Shown here: positions 41,132-49,388 of the stretch, piece by piece
How the letters are laid out: each line of letters begins with the position of its first letter
Position numbering within the stretch: position 1 is the stretch's first letter
DNA from: Pseudorhodobacter wandonensis
Lineage (GTDB): Bacteria; Pseudomonadota; Alphaproteobacteria; Rhodobacterales; Rhodobacteraceae
Reading direction: 5' to 3'
Assembly (NCBI RefSeq): GCF_001202035.1
Contig: NZ_LGHT01000045.1
Span: 124,001 to 188,000, forward strand
Length of the DNA stretch: 64,000 bases
Made by a program: the position numbers and the translations under genes
Notes under the pieces: model-generated
What the model was told of the DNA's origin: nothing
Database searches by the model: none
Seen by the model: the letters and a program-made list of their open reading frames with translations, nothing else

Positions 41132-42004
41132 TTAAGAATTACAGAGGGCCATGAATTTCGGCCATGCCTGTGGGTCGGCTACAGTTTTATCGCGGCAAAA
41201 AGCGTTGCAAAAGCCCCAGACGCGGCCGTCCAGTTCCATAAAATGCGTGACGGGTTTATCAGAATAGGGGCAAGCGGCGTTGATAGAGGGGCCGGTCGCA
41301 ACAGCTTTGGCGGCGAGCGGTGCGGGGCCGGGCCATGGGCGGCGAGGGTAGCTGCGGAAGTAATTGTCTTGATCGGCGCCATCCGCATGGCCCATCGCGC
41401 GCCATTGGCGGAAGGGTTGATGCGCAAGATGGGCCGCGACATAGGCGGCGGCCTCGGGGCCAACGGTAAGGTTATAGCCCGCGATACGACCCGCGACAGG
41501 GGCAAAAAACGCATCGGCGGCGCAGTAATCGCCGCAAAGCCACGGCGTATTGCTTCCGGTTTCGGAACGCGCCCACGCCCAAAGGGTTTGAAGGCGCGCC
41601 AGATCGGCCAGGACTGCCTCGGGGGCCGCGCAATCGGTATAGCTGACGCGCAGGTTCATCGGGCAATGGGTGCGCAATGCGGTAAAGCCTGCGTGCATTT
41701 CAGCCATCAAGACACGGGCCACGGCGCGGGCCTTTGGATCTTGGGGTAAAAGGCCTGCTTCGGGGTGGCGGGTGGTCAGTTCCTCGGCCATGGCAATGCT
41801 GTCGGGCACCACAACGCCGTCAGGTGTGCGCATTACCGGCACAGTACGGGCAGGTTGGAAATACGCCAAAAGCTGTGGCAGCTCATCAGTATAAAGCCGC
41901 GCCTTTTGGGTTTTGACGGGGATGCCAAAGGCGTTGAATAGCAGCCAGCCGCGCAGGCTCCAACTGGAATAGGCGCGGTCACCGATGGCAAGGTCATAGG
42001 TCAT
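41132..42004 (-). CDS. Glutathione S-transferase with C-terminal cysteine cluster
   Basis: A 290-residue protein. Residues 1-80 are the thioredoxin-like GST domain (YSSWSLRGWLLFNAFGIPV, then the cis-Pro TVPVMRTPDG and the glutathione-binding VVPDSIAMAEEL). Residues 90-225 are the helical GST domain. A short module at residues 243-285 has C245, H254, C266 and C270 in CPYSDKPVTHFMELDG and RVWGFCNAFCRDK, spaced for one zinc ion. That extra module is not part of normal GSTs. The substrate is unknown. Confidence 0.85.
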   Translation of the reverse strand: MTYDLAIGDRAYSSWSLRGWLLFNAFGIPVKTQKARLYTDELPQLLAYFQPARTVPVMRTPDGVVVPDSIAMAEELTTRHPEAGLLPQDPKARAVARVLMAEMHAGFTALRTHCPMNLRVSYTDCAAPEAVLADLARLQTLWAWARSETGSNTPWLCGDYCAADAFFAPVAGRIAGYNLTVGPEAAAYVAAHLAHQPFRQWRAMGHADGADQDNYFRSYPRRPWPGPAPLAAKAVATGPSINAACPYSDKPVTHFMELDGRVWGFCNAFCRDKTVADPQAWPKFMALCNS

Positions 42005-42108
42005 ATAGGTATCCTTTGGACGGGCGTTGTGGCTGAAAACGGTCTGGGTTCAGGGTGTTTTAGCGCGCAGGGTTGGTCAAGAAAAACAAAGCTTTGTGCG
42101 TGTATTCA

Positions 42109-42666
42109 TCACGGAATGTGATTGATGCGCCCGGCCGACCATGTACCGTCATAGGTGATTTCGGTTACAGAGAGATTGTCGATTTTATAGCTGAAGGCCT
42201 CATACCCGCTGATGCCGAGGGCGCGTTGGACCTGCGTCAGGATAGCGCCGAAATGGGCGACGATGATGATGTCGTCATGGTCCAGCAAGCGGCCCATCGC
42301 GGCGTTGACGCGGGCGCAAACGGTTTTCCAGCTTTCACCATTCGGCGGGGCGATGGTGCCCGGTTCTTCCCAAAAGCGGCGAATGTGGGCTTGGTCCTGG
42401 ACTTCGGTGAAATGCTGCAACTCCCAATCGCCAAAGTGAATTTCGCGCAGGTCGGGGTCATGCGGCAGGCGAGGGCGCGTGCCCGCAATGGCATCGGCTG
42501 TGGTCGTGGCACGCAGCAGGGTTGATGAGATGACAGGCGCCAGTGGCAAATGGGCGGCCAGTCGGGCAATGGCTGCGGTATCGGACAGATCGGCAGGCAG
42601 GTCAGACCAACCGACCAGCGTTTTGGCATGGGTTGGCCCGTGGCGGACAAGGTGAAAGCGCGTCAC
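42109..42666 (-). CDS. Histidine phosphatase family protein, possible alpha-ribazole phosphatase
   Basis: A 185-residue phosphoglycerate-mutase-like phosphatase. The catalytic RHG motif is FHLVRHGPTHAKT at residues 4-16, with the phospho-accepting His8. Further motifs are ISSTLLRATTTADAIAG, REIHFGDWE and IIIVAHFGAILTQVQRAL (second active-site His). The GTG start overlaps the cobU stop (GTGA), so coupling with a cobalamin gene suggests the CobC role (removing phosphate from alpha-ribazole phosphate). That role is inference. Confidence 0.82.
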   Translation of the reverse strand: MTRFHLVRHGPTHAKTLVGWSDLPADLSDTAAIARLAAHLPLAPVISSTLLRATTTADAIAGTRPRLPHDPDLREIHFGDWELQHFTEVQDQAHIRRFWEEPGTIAPPNGESWKTVCARVNAAMGRLLDHDDIIIVAHFGAILTQVQRALGISGYEAFSYKIDNLSVTEITYDGTWSAGRINHIP

Positions 42667-43193
42667 AAGCTTCCTTTCAGCGCCAGCGGAATGCCAGAGA
42701 TGACAGCGACCACAAGGTCGGCTTGCGCGGCCATTTCCTGGTTCAGCCGCCCCTGCGCATCGCGAAACCGCCGTGCAAGGGCGTTTTCGGGAACGATTGA
42801 CCAGCCAAGTTCATTCGTGACGACAACCACGGGGGCGGCACAGGTACGCAGTGCAGTCAGCAGGCCTGCCGTTTCGGCCGACAGGTCGCTTTCGTCCAGC
42901 AGGCAATTGGTCAGCCACATCGTCGCGCAATCCAGCAGCACCACGCTGTTTGCAGGGGCCTGCCCGAGGGCACTGGCGACATCGCGCGGGGCCTCGATGG
43001 TTTGCCAGTCAGTGCCGCGATCTGTGCGATGTGCGTTGATTTTGACGCGCATTTCATCATCCCAGATGCGCGCAGTGGCAATGTAAATGCGCGGGCGGTT
43101 TGTCGCAGTAACGAGCCCCTCTGCATAACGTGATTTGCCAGATTTTGCGCCACCTGTGACGATTGTAAGCGGGGAAAGCGTGGTTTTGGTCAC
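42663..43193 (-). CDS. cobU: Adenosylcobinamide kinase/adenosylcobinamide-phosphate guanylyltransferase
   Basis: This 176-residue bifunctional enzyme of the nucleotide-loop stage of cobalamin synthesis phosphorylates adenosylcobinamide and then transfers GMP. The P-loop TGGAKSGKSRYAEGL is at residues 13-27. The motif IYIATARIWDDEMRVKINAHRTDRG contains the guanylylated-His region near residue 54, and LLDCATMWLTNCLL and VVVVTNELGWSIVPENALARRFRD follow. The start is GTG. It lies divergent from rpoH, only 69 bases away. Confidence 0.96.
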   Translation of the reverse strand: MTKTTLSPLTIVTGGAKSGKSRYAEGLVTATNRPRIYIATARIWDDEMRVKINAHRTDRGTDWQTIEAPRDVASALGQAPANSVVLLDCATMWLTNCLLDESDLSAETAGLLTALRTCAAPVVVVTNELGWSIVPENALARRFRDAQGRLNQEMAAQADLVVAVISGIPLALKGSL

Positions 43194-43199
43194 TTGGAT

Positions 43200-43229
43200 T
43201 GATCCAATCGGCGGGGGGATACGTAGAGA
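43200..43229 (+). promoter_or_regulatory. Sigma-E (ECF11) like promoter of rpoHII
   Basis: TGATCC (43200-43205), 18 bases, TAGAGA (43224-43229), ending 33 bases before the rpoH ATG. TGATCC is the -35 element of the singlet-oxygen-responsive sigma-E of Rhodobacter sphaeroides, whose regulon includes rpoHII; I recall the -10 consensus less exactly. Confidence 0.6.
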
Positions 43230-43262
43230 TATTGTAACGGCGTTAACACTTGGGGGTTAAGT

Positions 43263-44138
43263 ATGGCACAAGCTGGATATAGCGACCAAACCATGTCGCG
43301 CCAAGCGATGAAGGCGGAACTTCTGGATGCTGAAACCGAATTGCGGCTGGCCTATGCCTGGCGTGACCGGCGTGATGAGGCGGCACTGCATCGGTTGATC
43401 ACGGCCTATATGCGCCTGGCGATCAGCATGGCGTCCAAATTCCGCCGCTATGGCGCGCCAATGAATGATCTGATCCAAGAGGCGTCTTTGGGCCTGATGA
43501 AGGCGGCAGACAAGTTTGACCCCGACCGTGGCGTGCGGTTTTCAACCTATGCCGTTTGGTGGATTAAAGCGAGCATTCAGGACTATGTGATGCGCAATTG
43601 GTCGATGGTGCGCACGGGGTCAACCAGCAGCCAAAAGGCGCTGTTTTTCAATCTGCGTCGGGTGCAGGCCAAGATAGAGCGCGAGGCTGGCCAGCGCGGC
43701 GAGGCACTTGATGGCCATCAGTTGCGCGCGCTGATCGCAAGCGAAATCGGTGTTCCGGTGCAGGATGTTGAAATGATGGACGGGCGGCTTGGCGGCTCGG
43801 ACTATTCGTTGAATGCGACCCAATCATCCGAGGATGAGGGGCGTGAATGGATTGACGCCCTTGAGGATGACGGCATGCAAGCCGCCGATCTGGTCGAAGA
43901 CAGCCATGACCGCGCACATCTGCGCAATTGGTTGGTCAGCGCGATGAACGGGTTGACCCCGCGTGAAAGGTTTATCATTGCCGAACGCAAACTGCGCGAT
44001 GACTGCCGCACATTAGAGTCTTTGGGCACAGAACTGGGGTTGTCGAAAGAGCGGGTGCGGCAGTTGGAAGCAGCGGCCTATGTAAAGCTGCGCCGCAGTC
44101 TTGAAACCCGCAACCGCGAGGTGCATCATTTCTTGTGA
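43263..44138 (+). CDS. rpoH: Alternative sigma factor RpoHII (sigma-32 family)
   Basis: A 291-residue sigma-70-family factor. Region 2 is LITAYMRLAISMASKFRRYGAPMNDLIQEASLGLMKAADKFDPDRGVRFSTYAVWWIKASIQDYVMRNWS (about residues 45-115). The RpoH box QKALFFNLRRVQAKIE is near residue 124, and region 4.2 includes LGLSKERVRQLEAAAYVKL. The N-terminus and box variant match the RpoHII branch of Rhodobacterales rather than RpoHI. RpoHII drives photo-oxidative and heat-stress genes. Its TGA overlaps the ATG of chaN (ATGATG-like junction), so they are co-translated. Confidence 0.95.
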   Translation: MAQAGYSDQTMSRQAMKAELLDAETELRLAYAWRDRRDEAALHRLITAYMRLAISMASKFRRYGAPMNDLIQEASLGLMKAADKFDPDRGVRFSTYAVWWIKASIQDYVMRNWSMVRTGSTSSQKALFFNLRRVQAKIEREAGQRGEALDGHQLRALIASEIGVPVQDVEMMDGRLGGSDYSLNATQSSEDEGREWIDALEDDGMQAADLVEDSHDRAHLRNWLVSAMNGLTPRERFIIAERKLRDDCRTLESLGTELGLSKERVRQLEAAAYVKLRRSLETRNREVHHFL

Positions 44139-44953
44139 TGAAATATGGTGCGATCTTGCTGGCGATGATGACCTCTCTCGGGGCAAATGCGGCTGCACAA
44201 CAGGTTTCAGTAGCGGAATTGCCCGCAGTCTCGCCTGCGCGAATTGTGATCTTGGGCGAAATCCATGACAACCCGACACATCACCTGACCCAAGCAGACC
44301 TTGTCGCGCGCTGGGCCCCCAAAGCAATCGTGTTTGAAATGCTGACCCCGGCGCAGGCAGCTTCGGCCAAAGATGTGGACCGCAAAGACAAAGCCGCGAT
44401 GGAGGCGGCGCTGGGCTGGGCAGGGACGGGCTGGCCCGATTACGCAATGTATCACCCGATTTTTGCCGCGTCAGGCGGGGCACGGCTTTATGGCGCGGCG
44501 CTAGATCACGACGAGGTGCGCCGCGCGGTCAAGGTCGGCGCGGCGGCTGTGTTCGGCGATGATGCCGCAAAGTTCGGTCTTGCCCAACCTCTATCCGCAA
44601 CCGAGCAAGCCGCGCGTGAGGCTGACCAGTTGCGCGCCCATTGCGACGCGCTTCCGGCGGAAATGCTATCGGGAATGGTTGAGGCACAAAGGCTGCGCGA
44701 TGCGGCATTTGCACGTACGGCCCTGACCGCATTGCAGGAAACCGGCGGGCCGGTGGTGGTGATAACAGGTTCGGGCCATGCCGACAGGCTACGTGGCGTT
44801 CCTGCGGCATTGGCGGTAGCAGCCCCGGATTTGCCGGTTTTCAGCCTCGGGCAAATCGAAGGCGAGCCAGACGACACCCCGCCGTTTGATCGATGGATCG
44901 TCACCGATGTTACCCCGCGCGACGACCCCTGCGCCGGTTTCAAGAAACCCTGA
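44138..44953 (+). CDS. ChaN-family protein
   Basis: A 271-residue exported protein with an N-terminal signal segment (MKYGAILLAMMTSLGANAAA). The ChaN (COG3016) signature is IVILGEIHDNPTHHLTQADLVARWAPKAIVFEML (about residues 32-65), with conserved Glu/His residues that in Campylobacter ChaN bind heme. TGSGHADRLRGVPAAL closes the domain. No lipobox Cys is obvious, unlike in classical ChaN lipoproteins. Overlap with the rpoH stop makes it part of the same stress transcript; a link with heme or iron is family knowledge only. Confidence 0.88.
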   Translation: MKYGAILLAMMTSLGANAAAQQVSVAELPAVSPARIVILGEIHDNPTHHLTQADLVARWAPKAIVFEMLTPAQAASAKDVDRKDKAAMEAALGWAGTGWPDYAMYHPIFAASGGARLYGAALDHDEVRRAVKVGAAAVFGDDAAKFGLAQPLSATEQAAREADQLRAHCDALPAEMLSGMVEAQRLRDAAFARTALTALQETGGPVVVITGSGHADRLRGVPAALAVAAPDLPVFSLGQIEGEPDDTPPFDRWIVTDVTPRDDPCAGFKKP

Positions 44954-45113
44954 CCGGTTTTTTGACAATACTATCCCGATGGGCACATTGTTTTCTAAAA
45001 ATGTCCTTTGGGCCAAGAGCGGCAGGGTGCTTGATTTGAACATGTCAAACCCCGTTCACAGCAGCCAAAAATGGCGTTAGGGTGCAGCGAACCCAAGAGC
45101 GGATGGAACATTC

Positions 45114-46313
45114 ATGTTGGCAGGCAAGCGCATATTATTGGTGATCGGTGGCGGGATTGCAGCATTCAAATCGCTCGATCTAATCCGGCGCTTGCGAGAG
45201 CGTGGGGCGCATGTCACGCCTGTGTTGACGCGGGCAGGCGAACAGTTCGTGACCCCTTTATCCGTTTCGGCGCTGGCAGGTTCAAAACTTTACCGCGACC
45301 TGTTCGACCTGACGGATGAGGCCGAGATGGGGCACATTCAATTGTCGCGCTCGGCCGATTTGATCGTCGTGGCGCCGGCGACTGCGGATTTGATGGCGAA
45401 AATGGCGCAGGGGCGGGCGGATGATTTGGCATCGACCTTGCTTTTGGCGACCGACACGCCGGTACTGGTTGCGCCGGCGATGAATGTGCGGATGTGGCAG
45501 CATGCCGCGACCCAACGCAATATGGCCTTGCTGCGCGGCGATGGTATCGGCTTTGTCGGCCCGAATGAGGGTGACATGGCCTGCGGAGAATTCGGGCCGG
45601 GCCGGATGGCCGAACCGATGGAAATTGTAGCCGCGATCGAGGGCCAATTTGCCGAAGGGCCATTGGTGGGCAAACATGTTCTGGTGACCTCGGGGCCGAC
45701 GCATGAACCGATTGATCCGGTACGCTATATCGCCAACCGGTCCTCGGGGGCGCAAGGCACGGCAATTGCGGCGGCGCTGCGCGATCTGGGGGCGCGGGTG
45801 ACATTTGTGACCGGCCCTGCCGTGGTGCCTGCGCCCGAGGGAGTTGATGTGCAACGGGTTGAAACGGCAGCGCAAATGCTGGCAGCCGTTGAGGCGGCCT
45901 TGCCAGCCGATGCGGCGGTTTTTGCAGCGGCGGTGGCTGATTGGCGGGTGGCCAATGCGGCAGGGCAAAAGATGAAAAAAGACGGTTCGGGCAAAGCGCC
46001 CGAGCTGGAATTTGCCGAGAACCCGGATATTTTGGCGCGTGTGTCAAAAATGGCAGCAGGCCGTCCGGGGCTGGTGGTAGGATTTGCCGCTGAAACCGAT
46101 GATGTAATTGCCCATGCCACAGCCAAGCGGTTGCGCAAGGGCTGTGATTGGATCGTGGCCAATGATGTGTCGCCAGCGACGGGCATCATGGGGGGGGCCG
46201 AGAATGCGGTGACGGTGATATCGGACAAAGGGCCCGAGAGCTGGCCCCGGATGGGCAAGGCAGAGGTGGCGCAACGCTTGGCCGCGCGGATAGCGCAGTC
46301 GCTTGGATCTTGA
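45114..46313 (+). CDS. coaBC: Phosphopantothenoylcysteine decarboxylase/synthase
   Basis: This 399-residue bifunctional enzyme is part of coenzyme A synthesis. CoaC (residues 1-185) is an FMN-dependent decarboxylase: GKRILLVIGGGIAAFKSLDLIRRL at the start, GHIQLSRSADLIVVAPATADLMAKMAQGRADDLASTLLLA, then APAMNVRMWQHAATQRN and GFVGPNEGDMACGEFGPGRM with the catalytic Cys. CoaB follows with VLVTSGPTHEPIDPVRYIANRSSGAQG (nucleotide and substrate site, near residue 188) and AAVADWRVANAAGQKMKK. dut follows after a 175-bp spacer that holds a repeat copy. Confidence 0.97.
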   Translation: MLAGKRILLVIGGGIAAFKSLDLIRRLRERGAHVTPVLTRAGEQFVTPLSVSALAGSKLYRDLFDLTDEAEMGHIQLSRSADLIVVAPATADLMAKMAQGRADDLASTLLLATDTPVLVAPAMNVRMWQHAATQRNMALLRGDGIGFVGPNEGDMACGEFGPGRMAEPMEIVAAIEGQFAEGPLVGKHVLVTSGPTHEPIDPVRYIANRSSGAQGTAIAAALRDLGARVTFVTGPAVVPAPEGVDVQRVETAAQMLAAVEAALPADAAVFAAAVADWRVANAAGQKMKKDGSGKAPELEFAENPDILARVSKMAAGRPGLVVGFAAETDDVIAHATAKRLRKGCDWIVANDVSPATGIMGGAENAVTVISDKGPESWPRMGKAEVAQRLAARIAQSLGS

Positions 46314-46333
46314 CGCATTTTTTGCAAAAATGC

Positions 46334-46366
46334 GGCCTCCGGCGGGGATATTTAGAGATAGATGAT
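46334..46366 (+). repeat. Dispersed intergenic repeat, GCCTCCGGCGGGGATATTT family, copy 2
   Basis: The second copy of the element at 31128-31160, beginning 20 bases after the coaBC stop. It is preceded by TTTTTTGCAAAAA, a near-palindrome that may act as part of a terminator hairpin (GCATTTTTTGC/AAAAATGC). Confidence 0.7.
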
Positions 46367-46488
46367 AGGGCGCAGAAAGTTGGGCCCGGCGATGGGATTG
46401 CCGTTGGGGGCGCGTTCATAGGTTTCCGGTTGATTGAAACCTGCCCTATAGGCCCCTATGAAGATGCGGCAGCTGTTGGAGGTCGAAT

Positions 46489-46944
46489 ATGCAGATCAAG
46501 GTTCTGGACGCGCGGGTATTTGAGTGGGGGTTGCCAAGTTTCCAAACCGAAGGCGCAGCTGCGATTGACCTTTTTGCCTGTGTTGATGGTGTTATTCGCA
46601 TTGAGGCACAGCGCCCTGCAGTTCTTATTAAATCCGGTATCGCAATTTCTTTTGGGGATGCGTCGGTGGCGGGTCTTGTTTTGCCGCGATCGGGGTTGGG
46701 GCATAAGAAGGGGCTCGTGCTTGGGAATACGGTCGGGCTGATCGACTCGGATTATGCGGGCGAGATATTGATAAGCGTTTGGAATCGCAGCCCCATTGAC
46801 AGTTTGCCGATTGAGATAACCGCGGGCGAGCGTATTGCGCAGTTGGTTTTCGTTCCGATTGTCCGGCCAGAGTTTGAGGTTGTCGAAGAGTTCAGCCTTC
46901 AAACTGCGCGGGGGGCTGGCGGGTTCGGCTCTACCGGAAGCTAA
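46489..46944 (+). CDS. dut: dUTP diphosphatase
   Basis: This 151-residue trimeric dUTPase converts dUTP to dUMP and pyrophosphate, which keeps uracil out of DNA and supplies dTMP synthesis. The five motifs are visible: GAAAIDLFACVD (1), PRSGLGHKKGLVLGNTVGLIDSDYAGEI (2 and 3, residues 65-92), ITAGERIAQLVFVPI (4) and GAGGFGSTGS at the C-terminus (5). The Ser, Asp and Tyr active-site residues are intact. A TTGGAGG ribosome-binding site precedes the ATG. The next gene starts 16 bases after its stop. Confidence 0.97.
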   Translation: MQIKVLDARVFEWGLPSFQTEGAAAIDLFACVDGVIRIEAQRPAVLIKSGIAISFGDASVAGLVLPRSGLGHKKGLVLGNTVGLIDSDYAGEILISVWNRSPIDSLPIEITAGERIAQLVFVPIVRPEFEVVEEFSLQTARGAGGFGSTGS

Positions 46945-46960
46945 AGATTGGGATATTGGT

Positions 46961-47992
46961 ATGATCGGGGTTTTGGGATTTGGTGTTCTGGTCTTGGGGT
47001 ACCGGTTTTTACCTCGACGGTTGGCGGTTGGATTGGCCGTGCTTTGGTGGGGGCTTTTGGTGGCGGTGCAGTCGCCGCTGTTGCCGCAGCCCAATCGGGC
47101 AGCGGCCATTTTGGGCGGCAGTCTAAGTGCTTGGCTGATGTTAGGGGCCGTTGCCGTGGTTGTGTTCGGGTACTGGCTTGGGTTGCGCGCATTGCGACGC
47201 AAGGGGGCGGCGCATAAGCCGGTTGCCGACGATCCAAAGGCGTTTCGACCTGCCGAGCTGGAACGCTATGCCCGCCATATCATGCTGCGCGAGATTGGCG
47301 GGGCGGGGCAGCGGCGGCTAAAGGATGCCGGTGTTTTGGTGGTGGGGGCTGGCGGTTTGGGCAGCCCTGCGCTGTTGTATTTGGCGGCGTCGGGGGTGGG
47401 GCGGATCGGGGTGATCGATGCGGATGTAGTCGAAAACTCGAACCTGCAGCGGCAAGTGATCCACACCGATGATCGGATCGGTCTGCCAAAGGTGCAATCG
47501 GCTGTGATTGCCATGCAGGCATTGAACCCGTTTGTGGACCTGCGGCCTTATGCGCGGCGCTTGGATGCAGCAAGCGCAGAAGTGATTGCCGATTATGATC
47601 TGATTCTGGACGGGACCGATAATTTCGACACGCGCTACTTGATAAACCGCCTATGTGTGGCGGCGGGCAAGCCGCTGATTGCGGCGGCGATCACGCAATG
47701 GGAAGGCCAGATTAGCCTTTATGACCCTGCGCGCGGTGGCCCGTGCTTTGAGTGCGTTTTTCCAAACAGGCCGGCGGATGGAATGGTGCCGACCTGTGCC
47801 GAGGCGGGGGTGGCAGCACCTTTGCCGGGGGTGATTGGCACAATGATGGCGATGGAGGCGGTGAAATATCTGACCCATGCGGGTCAGGGATTGCGTGGCC
47901 GATTGATGATCTATGACGGGCTTTACAGCGAGGCGCGGGTGATTGCGACCAAATCGCGGGCAGGCTGTGCGGCCTGTGGGGCAAAGCCCTAG
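46961..47992 (+). CDS. Membrane-anchored HesA/MoeB/ThiF-family adenylyltransferase
   Basis: A 343-residue E1-like protein that would adenylate the C-terminal Gly of a sulphur-carrier protein (MoaD or ThiS). Residues 1-80 contain about three hydrophobic segments, an extra membrane anchor. The catalytic domain begins near residue 97 (FRPAELERYARHIMLREIGGAGQRRL). The ATP-binding VVGAGGLGSPALLYLAASG is at residues 127-145, the Arg-finger region VVENSNLQRQVIHTDDRIG follows, and two CxxC zinc pairs lie in PCFECVFP and GCAACGA. The start at 46961 is chosen because the upstream extension overlaps dut. Confidence 0.9.
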   Translation: MIGVLGFGVLVLGYRFLPRRLAVGLAVLWWGLLVAVQSPLLPQPNRAAAILGGSLSAWLMLGAVAVVVFGYWLGLRALRRKGAAHKPVADDPKAFRPAELERYARHIMLREIGGAGQRRLKDAGVLVVGAGGLGSPALLYLAASGVGRIGVIDADVVENSNLQRQVIHTDDRIGLPKVQSAVIAMQALNPFVDLRPYARRLDAASAEVIADYDLILDGTDNFDTRYLINRLCVAAGKPLIAAAITQWEGQISLYDPARGGPCFECVFPNRPADGMVPTCAEAGVAAPLPGVIGTMMAMEAVKYLTHAGQGLRGRLMIYDGLYSEARVIATKSRAGCAACGAKP

Positions 47993-48148
47993 AGCGCTTG
48001 GTTTGTGGTAACAGCAATACCTGACGCACCGGGTCTCTTGATGTCTGCGCATGGATTGAAAGGAACGCTGTCAGAAACGGCCGCATATTCAGTGCGGATT
48101 TCTTTCAGATTCAGGTGTATACTGCTGCTGAACAAGGGGAGGGCAGTC

Positions 48149-48529
48149 ATGCAACTTTTTGACGGCGTGAATTGGTTGGCGGTTGGCTTGGGGGCGCTTG
48201 CATCCTTTGCCTTTGGCTGGTTTTGGTATTCACCCAAAGGGTTTTACCCGGCATGGAGCGCTTCGGCCAAGGTTACCCACCAGCAGGGCGACCCGATGGG
48301 GGCGGCGTTTGGCTCTTTGGTTGTTGGATTGTTGCTTTACGCAACTTTTGTTGGCGTCATGATGGCGCGGGGGCAGTTGGGGCCATTGGTCTTGGGGATA
48401 TTGGCCTTTGTAATTATGGCGTATTCGAACAATGCCTTTAAGAAACTGGGTGCGGTCAGTCGCTCTATCGATGCGGGAAGTTGGGCCGCATCGGGTGCTT
48501 TGATGATTTTGGCGCAGCTTTTACTTTAG
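48149..48529 (+). CDS. DUF1761 family membrane protein
   Basis: A 126-residue inner-membrane protein with four hydrophobic helices. The DUF1761 hallmark is near the N-terminus: NWLAVGLGALASFAFGWFWYSPKGF, with the conserved FxxGxxWYS turn. Then come AAFGSLVVGLLLYATFVGVMM, LVLGILAFVIMAYSNNAFKK and a final helix. The function is unknown. GGGGAGGG supplies the ribosome-binding site for the ATG at 48149; the longer in-frame start at 48005 is unlikely. Confidence 0.88.
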   Translation: MQLFDGVNWLAVGLGALASFAFGWFWYSPKGFYPAWSASAKVTHQQGDPMGAAFGSLVVGLLLYATFVGVMMARGQLGPLVLGILAFVIMAYSNNAFKKLGAVSRSIDAGSWAASGALMILAQLLL

Positions 48530-48608
48530 CGGCGATGGCGGCGGTGGCTGGACATTCCCGATTTGGTGGCTAACCTTGCGCCAAATTATTCTTACGGGAG
48601 CCTGACCC

Positions 48609-49388
48609 ATGAAACTACACCTAGCGCTTGGCCTTGCAGCCCTTTTGTCTGGACCAGTCTTTGCGGCTGATTTGCCGGATCTGGGCGGCAAAGAAATTAC
48701 CATTGTCACCGAGAATGCCTATCCGCCGTTGCAATTCACCAAGGATGGCGTTGCGATGGGTTGGGAATATGACGCGGTGGCCGAAATCGCCAAGCGGCTG
48801 AACCTGAATGTGGCCTATGAGAATATTTCCTGGGATGCGATGATTCCGGCGGTGTCGGAAGGCCAGTTCGACATGGGCATGACAGGCATCACGATTCGCG
48901 ATGACCGGAAAGAAAAAGTTGATTTTTCGGATGCTTATATGCGGTCGGAAATGGTGATGCTGGTGCGCGGCGATGAAACGCGCTTTGATGACGCCAAATC
49001 TTTTGCCGCCAATCCTGATCTGTTGATGGCCGCCCAGCCCGGAACAACGCCGTTTTATGTTGGCGTCTATGAGGTATTGGATGGCAATGAGGCCAACCCG
49101 CGCATCAAGATGTTTGAAACCTTTGGCGCAGGTGTGCAGGCCTTGCGCAACGGAGATGTTGATCTGGCGTTGACAGATAGCACGGGTGGTGCGGGCTATG
49201 TTGCTGCATCCGAAGGCAAGCTGAAAATCGTTGGCGACAAATTGGGGGCCGAGGATTTCGGCTTTATCTTCCCCAAAGGCTCGGATTTGGTGGCGCCGAT
49301 CAATGCGGCGATTGCCGATATGCAGGCCGATGGCACGATGGATGCGCTGAATAAGCGGTGGTTTGTTGACTACAGCTTTGGCGGCTGA
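48609..49388 (+). CDS. Amino-acid ABC transporter substrate-binding protein
   Basis: A 259-residue periplasmic binding protein of the polar amino acid (SBP_bac_3) family. The signal peptide is [19 protein letters not shown]. The mature part starts with [36 protein letters not shown], and [26 protein letters not shown] near residue 90 holds the Arg and Asp that bind the alpha-amino and carboxylate groups. The ligand is unknown. Its TGA overlaps the permease ATG (TGATG). An upstream inverted repeat ATTTGG-N14-CCAAAT is at 48561-48586. Confidence 0.93.
   Translation: MKLHLALGLAALLSGPVFAADLPDLGGKEITIVTENAYPPLQFTKDGVAMGWEYDAVAEIAKRLNLNVAYENISWDAMIPAVSEGQFDMGMTGITIRDDRKEKVDFSDAYMRSEMVMLVRGDETRFDDAKSFAANPDLLMAAQPGTTPFYVGVYEVLDGNEANPRIKMFETFGAGVQALRNGDVDLALTDSTGGAGYVAASEGKLKIVGDKLGAEDFGFIFPKGSDLVAPINAAIADMQADGTMDALNKRWFVDYSFGG

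Noticed and set aside
48561..48586. ATTTGG-N14-CCAAAT inverted repeat before the ABC binding-protein gene
   Set aside because: Short arms with a long spacer are expected by chance in 64 kb; there is no neighbouring regulator to make it meaningful. It is mentioned only in the gene entry.
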